Positions 18,357-27,440 of a stretch of DNA of 64,000 bases are shown piece after piece (position 1 is the first letter of the stretch; every line of letters starts with the position of its first letter). A program made the position numbers and the translations under genes. The DNA is taken from positions 248,001 to 312,000 of the forward strand of contig CAVYLN010000001.1 in assembly GCA_963769435.1 (NCBI GenBank), written 5' to 3'. The notes beneath the pieces are model-generated. The model was not told the origin of the DNA. It did no database searches and saw only the letters and a list, made by a program, of their open reading frames with translations. The stretch comes from JADKAV01 sp963769435. Lineage in GTDB: Bacteria > Actinomycetota > Actinomycetes > S36-B12 > UBA10799.

Positions 18357-19180
18357 GTACGACCACATCCGCCAAGCCACCGCTCGGATTCCGGATCCGC
18401 ACGTGGATCGGGGACAACGCCCTGCGGTTCTACGCCGTGATCGCGTTCATCTACCTGCTGTTGCCGGTTGCGTACACGTTCGCCTTCTCGTTCAACGACG
18501 CCGGCCGGACGAACCTGGTGTGGAACAGTTTCACGCTGGACAACTGGTTGAACCCCTGTGGCGCACCGCAGGTGTGCCCATCGGTGGTGAACTCCATCAC
18601 GGTCGCAGTGATCGTGACGGTGGTCTCCACGATCCTGGGCACACTGATCGCCTTCTCGTTGGTGCGCTACCGCTTCCGCGGCCGGGCAACCACGAACCTG
18701 CTGATCTTCCTTCCGATGGCGACCCCCGAGGTCGTCCTCGGTTCGTCGCTGCTGGCACTGTTCCTCAACCTGTTCGTTCCGTTGGGCTTCAGCACCGTGG
18801 TCATCGCCCACATCATGTTCTGCATCAGCTTCGTGGTGGTCACGGTGAAGGCGAGGCTGGCCAGTCTGGACCCGCGGCTGGAACAGGCGGCCATGGACCT
18901 GTACGCCAGTGAACGGGAGGCCTTCCGCAGGATCACCCTGCCGCTGGTCGCACCGGGTATCGCGGCGGCGGGACTGCTGGCGTTCTCGCTGAGCTTCGAC
19001 GACTTCATCATCACGAACTTCAACTCCGGTCAGTTCACCACCTTCCCGAAGTTCGTGTACGTGTCCGCCACCCGCGGCATCCCACCACAGGCCAACGTGA
19101 TCGCCTCGGCGATGTTCTTCATCGCGCTGGCGATCGTGCTGATCTCGCAGTTCACCGGACGTAGGCGCAAGGTGGTCTGA
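18353..19180 (+). CDS. potC: Polyamine ABC transporter permease 2
   Basis: 275 residues, second membrane subunit. Six spans with the EAA-like loop EQAAMDLYASEREAFRRITLPLV, then FSLSFDDFIITNF, characteristic of PotC. Start and stop overlap both neighbours (ATGA with potB, TGATG with the oxidase), giving one five-gene translationally coupled unit potD-A-B-C-oxidase. Confidence 0.93.
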   Translation: MSTTTSAKPPLGFRIRTWIGDNALRFYAVIAFIYLLLPVAYTFAFSFNDAGRTNLVWNSFTLDNWLNPCGAPQVCPSVVNSITVAVIVTVVSTILGTLIAFSLVRYRFRGRATTNLLIFLPMATPEVVLGSSLLALFLNLFVPLGFSTVVIAHIMFCISFVVVTVKARLASLDPRLEQAAMDLYASEREAFRRITLPLVAPGIAAAGLLAFSLSFDDFIITNFNSGQFTTFPKFVYVSATRGIPPQANVIASAMFFIALAIVLISQFTGRRRKVV

Positions 19181-20595
19181 TGCCGTTCGCCCAGACGGCG
19201 GGCGACCGAGCCAGGGATGCGCTCACCGGCGCCCGCCATGAGCCCTACTGGTTGGCCCAACCGGGACGCCCGTCTGCTCGGCCATCGCTGGAGGGCGCTG
19301 CCAGCGCCGACCTCGTGGTTGTGGGCGCGGGGCTGTCCGGGTTGTGGACAGCAGTGCGTGCCAAGCAGAGACGGCCCGAACTCGACGTCGTGCTGCTCGA
19401 AGGCGGGCGTATCGCCGGCAGTGCGTCGGGCCGCAACGGCGGCTTCGTCGCCGCCTCCATCACCCATGGCCACCTCAACGGCATCGAGAGGTGGCCCGAC
19501 GAGTTCGGCGAACTGCATCGCATGGGACTGGAGAATCTGCGCGGTATCGAGCAGACCATCGCGGACTACGGCATCGACTGCGGCTTCCGGCCCGCGGGCG
19601 AGTTGCAGGTGGTCACCGAGCAGTACCAACTCGAGCATGCCGCCGATCACGTGCGTCTGGCGCGGGAGTACGGCGTCGACTTGGAATTGTGGGATGGCGA
19701 GCGGACCCGCGCCGAGGTCAACTCCCCCACCTACCTCGGAGCGATCCACGATCCCGACGTGGCCATCGTGGACCCCGCGCGCCTGTCGTGGGGCCTGGCA
19801 CGTGTGGCCGAGACGCTCGGTGTCCGCATCCATGAGCACAGCGGGGTCGAAGCGCTGCAACCGTCGGACTCCGGGATGACCGTGCGCACGTTCGGCGGCA
19901 GGGTCGACGCGAAGATGGTGGCTCTGACCACCGCCGCCCACACCCCCCTTCTCAAGCGGCTCTCCGCTTTCGTGGTGCCGGTCTTCGACCACGTCGTGAT
20001 GACCGCTCCCCTGCCCGACGAGGTGCTGCGCCAGATCGGGTGGTCCGGTCGGCAGGGCATCGGCGACTCCGGCAACCAGTTCCACTACTACCGACTCACC
20101 GAGGACAACCGGATCCTGTACGGCGGCTACGACGCGGTGTACGAAGCCGGCGAACGGCCGGGATCACACCTCGAACGCGACGATGCGCTCACCGCACGGC
20201 TCGTTCAGCACCTGCACGACACATTCCCGGCGGTCGTGGGGATACCGATCGAATTCGCGTGGGCCGGGGCGATCGACACCTGCTCGCGGTTCAGTGCGTT
20301 CTGGGGTTCGGCGTACAAGGGCCGCGTCGCGTACGTGGTCGGCTTCACCGGTCTGGGGGTGGGGGCCTCCCGCTTCGGCGCGGATGTCGTGCTGGACAAA
20401 CTGCTCGGCGAGCAGACCGAACGGACCCGCCTGAAGATGGTCCGCAGCAAGCCCCTTCCGTTCCCGCCGGAGCCTGCGCGACAATTGGTTATCGACATGA
20501 CCCGTCGATCCCTGGCGAAAGCCGACGCCGAACAGGGCCGCCGCGATCTTTGGTTGCGGACCCTCGACCGCCTCGGACTCGGTTTCGACAGTTAG
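19180..20595 (+). CDS. FAD-dependent amine oxidase, PuuB-like (copy 1)
   Basis: 471-residue DAO-family flavoprotein, intact. FAD-binding GxGxxG as VVGAGLSGLW (residues 47-56), SASGRNGGF flavin contact near 85-93, and C-terminal GFTGLGVGASRFGAD. Family members include gamma-glutamylputrescine oxidase, which makes an aminoaldehyde, H2O2 and ammonia. A glutamylpolyamine ligase (PuuA) is not in the island, so it could act on a free polyamine or another secondary amine. ATG 19180 overlaps the potC stop, tying oxidation directly to uptake. A second, more distant PuuB-like gene is at 26087-27352. Confidence 0.82.
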   Translation: MPFAQTAGDRARDALTGARHEPYWLAQPGRPSARPSLEGAASADLVVVGAGLSGLWTAVRAKQRRPELDVVLLEGGRIAGSASGRNGGFVAASITHGHLNGIERWPDEFGELHRMGLENLRGIEQTIADYGIDCGFRPAGELQVVTEQYQLEHAADHVRLAREYGVDLELWDGERTRAEVNSPTYLGAIHDPDVAIVDPARLSWGLARVAETLGVRIHEHSGVEALQPSDSGMTVRTFGGRVDAKMVALTTAAHTPLLKRLSAFVVPVFDHVVMTAPLPDEVLRQIGWSGRQGIGDSGNQFHYYRLTEDNRILYGGYDAVYEAGERPGSHLERDDALTARLVQHLHDTFPAVVGIPIEFAWAGAIDTCSRFSAFWGSAYKGRVAYVVGFTGLGVGASRFGADVVLDKLLGEQTERTRLKMVRSKPLPFPPEPARQLVIDMTRRSLAKADAEQGRRDLWLRTLDRLGLGFDS

Positions 20596-20600
20596 CACGA

Positions 20601-20619
20601 CCGGTCCGTCGCGGACCGG
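20601..20619 (+). other. Intercistronic hairpin
   Basis: CCGGTCCG and CGGACCGG form a perfect 8-bp stem with a 3-nt loop, 21 nt before the next ATG. No T-tract follows. It may stabilise or terminate part of the upstream mRNA. Confidence 0.45.
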
Positions 20620-20639
20620 CCAACACAGGAGAGATAGCA

Positions 20640-22133
20640 ATGGCAACGTCCATCACCCACTGGATCGACGGACGCGAATGGGACGGACCCGCGCAGCGAC
20701 ATGGGGACGTGTACGACCCCGCCACCGGAGAGATCACCAAGACCGTGGACTTCGCGTCGGTCGACGACGTCAACGCCGCGGTGGCATCGGCCAAGACCGC
20801 ATTCGCCACGTGGGGCCGCTCCACGCTGGCCAAGCGTATGGAGATCCTCTTCAAGTTCCGGGAGTTGCTCAACGCCAACAAGCAGGAACTCGCCGAGATC
20901 ATCACCGCAGAGCACGGCAAGGTCGTCTCCGACGCCCTCGGCGAGGTGAGCCGCGGCCAGGAGGTCGTCGAGTTCGCCTGCGGAAACGCCCACCTGCTCA
21001 AGGGCGCCTACTCCGAGCAGGTGACCACCGGCGTCGACGTGTACAGCCTCCGTCAGCCGCTGGGCGTGGTGGGGATCATCTCACCGTTCAACTTCCCCGC
21101 CATGGTGCCCATGTGGTTCTTCCCGATCGCGATCGCCGCGGGGAACACGGTGGTACTCAAACCCTCCGAGAAGGACCCCTCGGCCGCCATGTTCATGGCT
21201 GATCTGTGGAAGCAGGCGGGGCTACCCGACGGTGTGTTCAACGTGGTCCACGGCGACAAGGTCGCGGTCGACACCCTGCTGACGCACCCGGACGTCGCGT
21301 CGATCTCCTTCGTCGGATCCACCCCGATCGCGCAGTACGTGTACGAGACCGGCACCTCCCACGGCAAGCGGGTACAGGCACTCGGCGGCGCGAAGAACCA
21401 CATGCTGGTGCTCCCCGACGCAGACCTCGAACTCACCGCCGACTCCGCGGTGAACGCCGGATTCGGTTCCGCGGGCGAGCGCTGCATGGCGATCTCGGTG
21501 ATCGTCGCGGTCGAGCCGGTCGCCGACGATCTGATCAAGGCGATCCAGACCCGTATGGCGGGGCTGCGTACCGGTGACGGTCGCCGCGGCTGCGACATGG
21601 GTCCGCTGGTGACCGGTGCGCACCGGGACAAGGTGGCCGGCTACGTCGATGCCGGAGTCACGGAAGGCGCGACCCTGGTGGTGGACGGCCGGGACGTCCA
21701 GCCCGACGGAGAGCCTGGCGGCTTCTGGCTCGGGCCGACGCTGTTCGACAACGTCACCTCGGACATGAGCATCTACACCGACGAGATCTTCGGGCCGGTG
21801 CTGTCGGTGGTCCGGGTCGAGTCGTACGAAGAGGCGATGGAGCTCATCAACTCCCACCCGTACGGCAACGGCACCGCGATCTTCACCTGCGACGGCGGAG
21901 CCGCACGCAAGTTCCAGAACGAGGTGCAGGTCGGAATGATCGGCATCAACGTGCCGATCCCGGTGCCCATGGCCTACTTCTCGTTCGGCGGCTGGAAGGC
22001 CTCGCTGCTCGGCGACACGCACGCCCACGGCGTGGAGGGCTTCCACTTCTTCACCCGCGGCAAGGTCGTGACCAGTCGTTGGCCGGACCCCGTACATGGC
22101 GGGATCAACCTCGGTTTCCCGACGAACGCCTGA
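20640..22133 (+). CDS. mmsA: CoA-acylating methylmalonate/malonate-semialdehyde dehydrogenase
   Basis: 497 residues. MmsA-type aldehyde dehydrogenases oxidise malonate or methylmalonate semialdehyde to acetyl- or propionyl-CoA using NAD and CoA. Recognisable: HWIDGREWDG at the N-terminus, ISPFNFPAMVPMWFFPIAIA, FVGSTPIAQYVYETG, GAKNHMLVLPDAD, catalytic cysteine in GSAGERCMAISV, and EIFGPVLSVVRV. The GERCMA motif and missing ALDH glutamate are typical of this CoA-acylating branch. AGGAGAG precedes ATG 20640. In this island it suggests that a beta-alanine-forming branch of polyamine breakdown (via 3-aminopropanal) ends as acetyl-CoA. Confidence 0.88.
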   Translation: MATSITHWIDGREWDGPAQRHGDVYDPATGEITKTVDFASVDDVNAAVASAKTAFATWGRSTLAKRMEILFKFRELLNANKQELAEIITAEHGKVVSDALGEVSRGQEVVEFACGNAHLLKGAYSEQVTTGVDVYSLRQPLGVVGIISPFNFPAMVPMWFFPIAIAAGNTVVLKPSEKDPSAAMFMADLWKQAGLPDGVFNVVHGDKVAVDTLLTHPDVASISFVGSTPIAQYVYETGTSHGKRVQALGGAKNHMLVLPDADLELTADSAVNAGFGSAGERCMAISVIVAVEPVADDLIKAIQTRMAGLRTGDGRRGCDMGPLVTGAHRDKVAGYVDAGVTEGATLVVDGRDVQPDGEPGGFWLGPTLFDNVTSDMSIYTDEIFGPVLSVVRVESYEEAMELINSHPYGNGTAIFTCDGGAARKFQNEVQVGMIGINVPIPVPMAYFSFGGWKASLLGDTHAHGVEGFHFFTRGKVVTSRWPDPVHGGINLGFPTNA

Positions 22134-22139
22134 CGAATT

Positions 22140-22177
22140 GGTCGTCGCTGCCGCCCATGTGGACGGCGGCGACGACC
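22140..22177 (+). terminator. Hairpin between mmsA and the second potD
   Basis: The arm GGTCGTCGCTGCCGCC (22140-22155) pairs with GGCGGCGACGACC (22165-22177) apart from a 3-nt bulge. It is GC-rich and lies just after the mmsA stop. No U-run is present, so it may be an attenuator or an RNA-processing structure. Confidence 0.45.
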
Positions 22178-22212
22178 GACTCACGGATTCGCTACCAGTA
22201 GACGGCAAACCC

Positions 22213-23361
22213 ATGAGCCGAGAACTCAGTAGACGACAATTCATGGCAGCGCTGGCGGCAACGGCCGGTCTGGCAGGCTGCGGCACCCGCGGAGCCGGCC
22301 CCACGCCCTCCATCTCAGTGAGCCAGGATCCCAACGACAAGAGCATCGTGTGGGCCAACTGGACGCTCTATCTGGACTACAACCGCAAGAAGCGCACCTA
22401 CCCCACGCTCGAGGCCTTCGAGGAGCAGACCGGCTACACCGTCGAATACCGCGAGGACATCGACGACAACGTCTCGTTCAACGGCAAGGTGGCCCCACAA
22501 CTGGCCCGCGGCATGGACATCGGCTACGACCTGGTGACCCCGTCCGACTCTCTGATCGCTCCCTGGATCAAGAAGGGCTGGGCGGCGCCACTGGACAAGG
22601 CCAACATCCCCAACGCGAAGAACCTCCTGCCCGAACTCGAGGATGTTCCTTTCGATCCCGGTCGCGTGTACTCGATGACCTACCAGTCCGGGTTCGGAGG
22701 ACTGGCCTGGAACAAGGAACGCGTGCCGAACGGCCTGCGCACCATGGACGATCTGTGGGACCCGGCGCTCAAAGGCAAAGTTGTCGTGCTCTCCGAGGTC
22801 CAGGACACCGTCGGACTGGTCATGCTCGACCAGGGCGTGGACATCACCGGCGACTTCACGGCCGACCAGTTCCTCAGCGCCCTCGATGTCGTCGAGGAAC
22901 AGGTACAGTCCGGTCAGATCAAGCAGATCAAGGGCAACTCCTACAAGGAAGACCTCATCAACGAGCAGGCCTGGGCGGCGATCGGGTGGTCCGGAGATAT
23001 CTTCCAGATCAACGCCGAAGAGGGCGACAAGTGGGACTTCGCGCTGCCCGAGAGCGGCGGGACGCTGTGGTCGGACAACTTCGTCATCCCCTACACCGCG
23101 ACCAACAAGGCTGGAGCGGAGGCGATCATCAACTACTACTACGACCCGGTTGTCGCCGCCGAGGTGGCCGCCTGGGTGAACTACGTGTGCCCGGTCGACG
23201 GCGCGCGTGAGGAACTGGCCAAGACCGACCCGGAACTGGCTGAGAGCGAATGGATCTTCCCGACACCGGAACTCCTGGACCAGGCCTACGTCTTCCGCGA
23301 CTTCACCGCCGAGGAGGAACGCGAGTACACCGCCGCGTTCGGGCGGGTCATCCAGTCGTAG
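22213..23361 (+). CDS. Polyamine ABC transporter, substrate-binding lipoprotein (copy 2)
   Basis: 382-residue paralogue of the 15085 protein with long identical blocks, for example around NEQAWAAIGWSGDIF. It has its own Tat motif SRRQFM (7-12) and lipobox with Cys23, and a shorter linker. No second ATPase or permease accompanies it, so it probably feeds PotABC as an alternative receptor, perhaps with different amine preference: local changes near the pocket include TDWLVAEW to SDSLIAPW. ATG 22213 is chosen because it gives a normal short signal sequence. The Shine-Dalgarno is weak. Confidence 0.88.
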   Translation: MSRELSRRQFMAALAATAGLAGCGTRGAGPTPSISVSQDPNDKSIVWANWTLYLDYNRKKRTYPTLEAFEEQTGYTVEYREDIDDNVSFNGKVAPQLARGMDIGYDLVTPSDSLIAPWIKKGWAAPLDKANIPNAKNLLPELEDVPFDPGRVYSMTYQSGFGGLAWNKERVPNGLRTMDDLWDPALKGKVVVLSEVQDTVGLVMLDQGVDITGDFTADQFLSALDVVEEQVQSGQIKQIKGNSYKEDLINEQAWAAIGWSGDIFQINAEEGDKWDFALPESGGTLWSDNFVIPYTATNKAGAEAIINYYYDPVVAAEVAAWVNYVCPVDGAREELAKTDPELAESEWIFPTPELLDQAYVFRDFTAEEEREYTAAFGRVIQS

Positions 23362-23369
23362 ACCTTGCC

Positions 23370-23375
23370 TAGGAT
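23370..23375 (+). promoter_or_regulatory. -10 element, leaderless kynureninase-like gene
   Basis: TAGGAT ends 6 nt before GTG 23382, which decides the start over the GTG at 23376. Confidence 0.45.
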
Positions 23376-23381
23376 GTGAGG

Positions 23382-24683
23382 GTGCCGACCGCCCCCACTG
23401 AACGCTCGACGGCAGAGGCTCTCGACGCCGCGGATCCCCTCGCGGAGTTCCGCGGCCGCTTCCACATCAGCGATCCAGACATGTGTTACCTCGATGGCAA
23501 CTCGCTCGGCCGGCTGCCGCTGGCAACCGTTGCAGCTGTCACGGACCTGCTGACACAGGAATGGGGCGGCGAACTGGTCGACGGGTGGGCGCACTGGATC
23601 GACGAGGCCCGGAGCACCGGTGACCTGCTCGGGCGAGCGACTCTCGGCGCCGCGGCTGGGCAGACCTTGGTCCAGGACACGACCTCCGCGAACTTCTACC
23701 AGTTGTGCATGGCCGCCGTTGCCGCTCGACCCGGCCGGCGTCGGTTGATCATCGATTCGGCCAACTTCCCCACGGACCGCTACATCCTGGCCGGCATCGC
23801 GCGATCGATGGATCTGGATCTTGTCACTTTGGACAACGACGGCTCCGGCGGCCCGGGAGCGGTGCCGGTCAGGTCCGAGCACGAGCGGATCAGCCCCGAG
23901 GAACTGTCCACCCACCTCGATGACGAGGTCGCACTCGTCACCCTGCAAGTCGTGCAGTACCGCTCGGGCGCGCGGCAGGACGTGCCGGGCATCACGGAGT
24001 TGGTGCGGTCCAAAGGGGCACTGACGGTGTGGGATGCCTCGCATGCGGCCGGCAGCGTCGACCTGCGACTCGACGAGTGGGGCGTCGACCTGGCGGTCGG
24101 TTGTACCTACAAGTACGGTAACGCCGGGCCAGGTGCGCCCGCCTGGCTCTACGTCAACACCTCCCTGCAGGAGCAGTTGCGGGTACCGATCCAGGGCTGG
24201 TTCGCCGATCGCGAGCAGTTCGAGATGGGACCCTACTTCGATCCGGCCGACGGAATCCGCCGCTTCCAGGTCGCCACTCCCCCGGTGATCGGTCTGCGCG
24301 CGGTGCAGGTGGCGTATCGGATGATCGAGGAAGCCGGGATGGCCTCGATCAGTGACAAAGCGCGGGAGGGCACCCAACTCATGATCGCCCTGTTCGACGC
24401 CTGGTTGGCGCCGCTCGGGTTCTCGCTACTCACCCCACGGAATCCGGAGCACCGCGGCGCGCACATCACGATCGCTCATCCGGATGCCAAACAGATCGCC
24501 GCGGCAATGCGCGTGCTCACCAAGACCATCCCCGACTACCGGGTGCCCGACAGCATTCGCCTGGCGATCTCGCCCCTTCCCACCAGCTACACCGAGGTGT
24601 GGGACGGGTTGGACCGGCTGCGAGACCTGGTGGCCAGCGGGCGTTATCAATCGGTCTCAACCAGCGGCAGTCGGGTCACGTGA
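23382..24683 (+). CDS. kynU: Kynureninase-like PLP enzyme
   Basis: 433-residue fold-type I PLP enzyme with kynureninase signatures: YLDGNSLGRLP at the N-terminus, VWDASHAAGSVDL with the PLP-contacting Asp, and GCTYKYGNAGPGAPAWLY carrying the Schiff-base lysine (KynU GCxYKYLNGGPGAPA). Kynureninase cleaves kynurenine to anthranilate and alanine. No other tryptophan-degradation gene (TDO, arylformamidase) is near. Its genomic company is polyamine catabolism, so the substrate may differ. Start GTG 23382 follows the -10/6-nt rule seen elsewhere in the window. It converges with the aminotransferase gene, 33 bp apart. Confidence 0.75.
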   Translation: MPTAPTERSTAEALDAADPLAEFRGRFHISDPDMCYLDGNSLGRLPLATVAAVTDLLTQEWGGELVDGWAHWIDEARSTGDLLGRATLGAAAGQTLVQDTTSANFYQLCMAAVAARPGRRRLIIDSANFPTDRYILAGIARSMDLDLVTLDNDGSGGPGAVPVRSEHERISPEELSTHLDDEVALVTLQVVQYRSGARQDVPGITELVRSKGALTVWDASHAAGSVDLRLDEWGVDLAVGCTYKYGNAGPGAPAWLYVNTSLQEQLRVPIQGWFADREQFEMGPYFDPADGIRRFQVATPPVIGLRAVQVAYRMIEEAGMASISDKAREGTQLMIALFDAWLAPLGFSLLTPRNPEHRGAHITIAHPDAKQIAAAMRVLTKTIPDYRVPDSIRLAISPLPTSYTEVWDGLDRLRDLVASGRYQSVSTSGSRVT

Positions 24684-24684
24684 C

Positions 24685-24703
24685 CGCGCACTTTCGGTGC
24701 GCG
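24685..24703. terminator. Bidirectional hairpin between convergent genes
   Basis: CGCGCAC (24685-24691) and GTGCGCG (24697-24703) form a 7-bp stem with loop TTTCG, immediately after the kynU stop. It serves the converging aminotransferase equally. Confidence 0.5.
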
Positions 24704-24716
24704 TCAGGCTCGCGCG

Positions 24717-26076
24717 TCAGCCGGCCAGTTGCTCGACGGCCGCGCGGAACAGCTGCGTATGGAGGTCCACGTCAGCGGCCGTGGTGTCAGGGCACATCAG
24801 CGCCATGTTGTGGAAAGGTGTGATGAGCACCCCACGGTTCGACAGGTAGAGGTGCAGGTACTCCTCGATCTCGTCGTCATGCGCAGCAGCCGACTCGGTG
24901 CCCGGTGCGCGGTGCCGGGCGAGCAGAACCGGTATTCCGCGCGCGCTCCGAGTTGTGCGATCGACCAGGGCGACGTCGTACTGCTCCAACACCGCCTCCA
25001 CACCTTCCCGGAAGCGGGTCGCCAAGTCGATCATGTGCTCGAAGTTCGCCGCAGTCAGCACCTCGCCGAGGGTTGCCCGCATGGCGGACGTGGACAGAGC
25101 GTTGCCCGCCAAAGTGCCACCCACTCCTCCGACGTCCACCAGGTCGGCCTCGGGGTGGTTGCGCACCGCTTCGGCCACCGCTTCCGTGATGCCATAGGCC
25201 CCGCTGGGAATCCCGCCGCCGATGCTCTTACCGATGACGAAGATGTCCGGCTGCAATCCCCACGCCGCTGTGCACCCGCCAGGACCGGCCGAGATCGTGT
25301 GGGTCTCATCGATGAGCAGCAGCGTGCCGTACTTCGTGCACAGGTCGCGGCAGCCCTGCAGGAAGCCCGCCTCGGGAAGCACGATGCCGATGTTCGTCAG
25401 TGCCGGTTCCATGATCAGCACCGCGACGTCCCCGTGTGCCAGACCCGCCTCGACGCTGTCCAGGTCGTTGAACTCAGCGACTCTGGTCGACTCCGCGACC
25501 GGGTACGCAGGACCGACGTTCCCGCCACGGGGGGCGGTCCCGCCATCGGGGCCCGTGATCACGAACGTCTCGTCCACGGAGCCGTGGTAGCAGTACGAGA
25601 ACGCCATGACCTTCGGGCGACCGGTCACCATCCGCGCCACCCGCAGGGCCCACCGGTTGGCATCGGTCGCGGTGAGGCTGAAGGACCACAGCGGAAGACC
25701 GAACCGAGCGGTGAGGTCTGCCGCCACCCACTCCGCGTCCTCCGTCGGCATCATCGTCGTGATGCCACCGAGTTCACCGATCCGTGCGGTTGACCGCCGC
25801 CACCGTCGCCGCAGGCGAGTGCCCGGCCATGGCTCCCGTGTCACCGAGCGCGAAGTCCACGTATTCGTGGCCGTCGAGGTCGGTCACCCGGTTCCCGTGA
25901 GCGGTCGCGAGGTAGAGGGGGTAGCCTCCGGACCACTTGTTCATCCAGGTCATGGGCACCCGGCCGAAGAGGTGGTCTGCCGCGTCGAAGGCCGCCCGGG
26001 ATCGCTCTGTGCGTCCGCGGTGGGTCTCGCGCTCGGCCTCCAGAAGGTCGTCGAGTCGGTTGCGGTCAATGGGCAT
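24717..26076 (-). CDS. Class III aminotransferase (three frame breaks)
   Basis: About 451 residues after correction. PLP fold-type I, aspartate-aminotransferase-family/GSAM-like: YVDFALGDTGAMAGHSP, AFSYCYHGSVDETF, LLIDETHTIS with the PLP Asp, and the Schiff-base lysine in FVIGKSIGGGIPSGAYG. Breaks are near 25780-25784, 24970 and 24904-24914. Between the last two the expected PWSIAQLGARAEYRFC appears in a second frame, so the errors nearly cancel. AGGAGGAG precedes ATG 26076. It lies 10 bp downstream of the FAD oxidase gene on the same strand, so they form an operon. Likely acceptor chemistry: omega-amino compound plus oxo-acid. The precise substrate is open. Confidence 0.75.
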
Positions 26077-26086
26077 GAGTCTCCTC

Positions 26087-27352
26087 CTACTTCGGTCCTG
26101 CAATCTCGAGATACCGGCCGACCAGCGGCACGTAACTCGACGACAGCGGTTTGAACGGAATCCGCGGGTGCGGCATCTCGGCGAACGCGGGCGGTGGGGC
26201 CTGACCGGTCACAACCTGGCCCAGGCGGTGCCCGAGCCATCCGTTCAGGCTCACGCCGGTGCCGTTGCAACCGGTGGCGTACCAGGCACCGTTCACGGTG
26301 CCGACGTGCGGGAGGCGGTCCAGCGTCATCGCCACGTACCCGGTCCAGGCGTAGTCGACGGCGACCCCGCGCAACTGCGGGTGGATCCGGACCATGTTGT
26401 CGTACAGGAAGTCCCGAGCCACGGGAACGTCCACGGGATCGAGCCGATTGCGCCCCCCGAACGCCATCCGCCCGTCAGGGGTCAACCTCCAGTAGAACAA
26501 GAGGTTCTTGGTGTCCACCATCATCTGAGCACCGATGGTGTCGCGCTGTTCGACGGATAAGGGCTCGGTGGCGATGATGTAGGAGTTGATGGGAAGCACG
26601 CGCCGGGCCAGTTCCGGCACCGCGGCGTCGACGTAGGCGTTCGTGGCGATCACCACCTGACGGGCACGGATGGCACCGCGTGTCGTGTCGACCACGAAGC
26701 CGCCGGTCCCACTGCGTACCCCGGACACGCCCGTTCGGTCGTGGATGTCGGCACCTGCGGAAAGCGCCTGCTCGGCCATTCCGGCGTGCAGTCTGGCCGG
26801 GTGCAACCCGCCGACGCGCTCGTAGTGGATAGCGGAGTCGAAGGCCTCACTGCCGATCGCTGCACGAACCTCGTCGCGGGTCATGAACCGGACAGGCTGG
26901 CCGGACCTCTGCAACTCCCCCGCGAGGTCGCGTAGGTGCGGCGTGTGGTGCGGCGTGTGTGCAAGGTAGAACTGACCGGTGCGCCGGTAGTCGCAATCGA
27001 TCTCGGCGGCCAGAGCCTCGGTGTGGTCGAACGCCTGCTCGACCTCCGCATAGAGCCGGTGGCCGAGCGGTCCCAACTTCTTGGCCAGCTTCTCCGGACC
27101 CGCCTTGAGCTCCGGGATGACCATTCCACCGTTGCGGCTGGACGCTCCCCATCCCAACGGCTCCTTGTCGAGGACCACCACCGATGCGCCGGCACGTGCG
27201 GCGGACCGCGCCGCACCGAGACCGCAGTACCCGGCCCCGACCACGACCACATCCGCGCTGTCCGGAAGGTCTACGACCGCCCGCGGCTCCCGCGGCACCT
27301 GCTGCTGCCACATGCACAGCTCGCGGTAGTCGGCGGAGAGCACGGCAGGCAT
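26087..27352 (-). CDS. puuB: FAD-dependent amine oxidase, PuuB-like (copy 2)
   Basis: 421 residues, intact, closer to classical PuuB than the first copy. N-terminus WQQQVPREPRAVVDLPDSADVVVVGAGYCGLGAARSA includes the FAD GxGxxG (about 39-44), then ASSRNGGMVIPE, FYWRLTPDGRMAFGGRN, and the C-terminal YATGCNGTGVSLNGWLG. Expected reaction: oxidative deamination of gamma-glutamylputrescine or a related amine. ATG 27352 is chosen by length and because upstream codons enter the divergent promoter region. It is divergently arranged with the aminotransferase at 27441, sharing an 88-bp control region with an inverted repeat. Confidence 0.82.
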   Translation of the reverse strand: MPAVLSADYRELCMWQQQVPREPRAVVDLPDSADVVVVGAGYCGLGAARSAARAGASVVVLDKEPLGWGASSRNGGMVIPELKAGPEKLAKKLGPLGHRLYAEVEQAFDHTEALAAEIDCDYRRTGQFYLAHTPHHTPHLRDLAGELQRSGQPVRFMTRDEVRAAIGSEAFDSAIHYERVGGLHPARLHAGMAEQALSAGADIHDRTGVSGVRSGTGGFVVDTTRGAIRARQVVIATNAYVDAAVPELARRVLPINSYIIATEPLSVEQRDTIGAQMMVDTKNLLFYWRLTPDGRMAFGGRNRLDPVDVPVARDFLYDNMVRIHPQLRGVAVDYAWTGYVAMTLDRLPHVGTVNGAWYATGCNGTGVSLNGWLGHRLGQVVTGQAPPPAFAEMPHPRIPFKPLSSSYVPLVGRYLEIAGPK

Positions 27353-27382
27353 GGCCAGACTGTACTTCAGAAGCATCCTCGC

Positions 27383-27402
27383 TGTGCTGTTTCCGCAGCA
27401 CA
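27383..27402. promoter_or_regulatory. Candidate operator between divergent polyamine genes
   Basis: TGTGCTG, a 6-nt spacer, then CAGCACA: a perfect 7-bp dyad centred in the 88-bp gap between the oxidase (minus) and aminotransferase (plus) starts. Position and symmetry suit a dimeric repressor. No regulator gene lies in the island. Confidence 0.5.
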
Positions 27403-27440
27403 TCTCCCCTTTCCGAGGAGCAAACCGTACCCTTGTGTGC

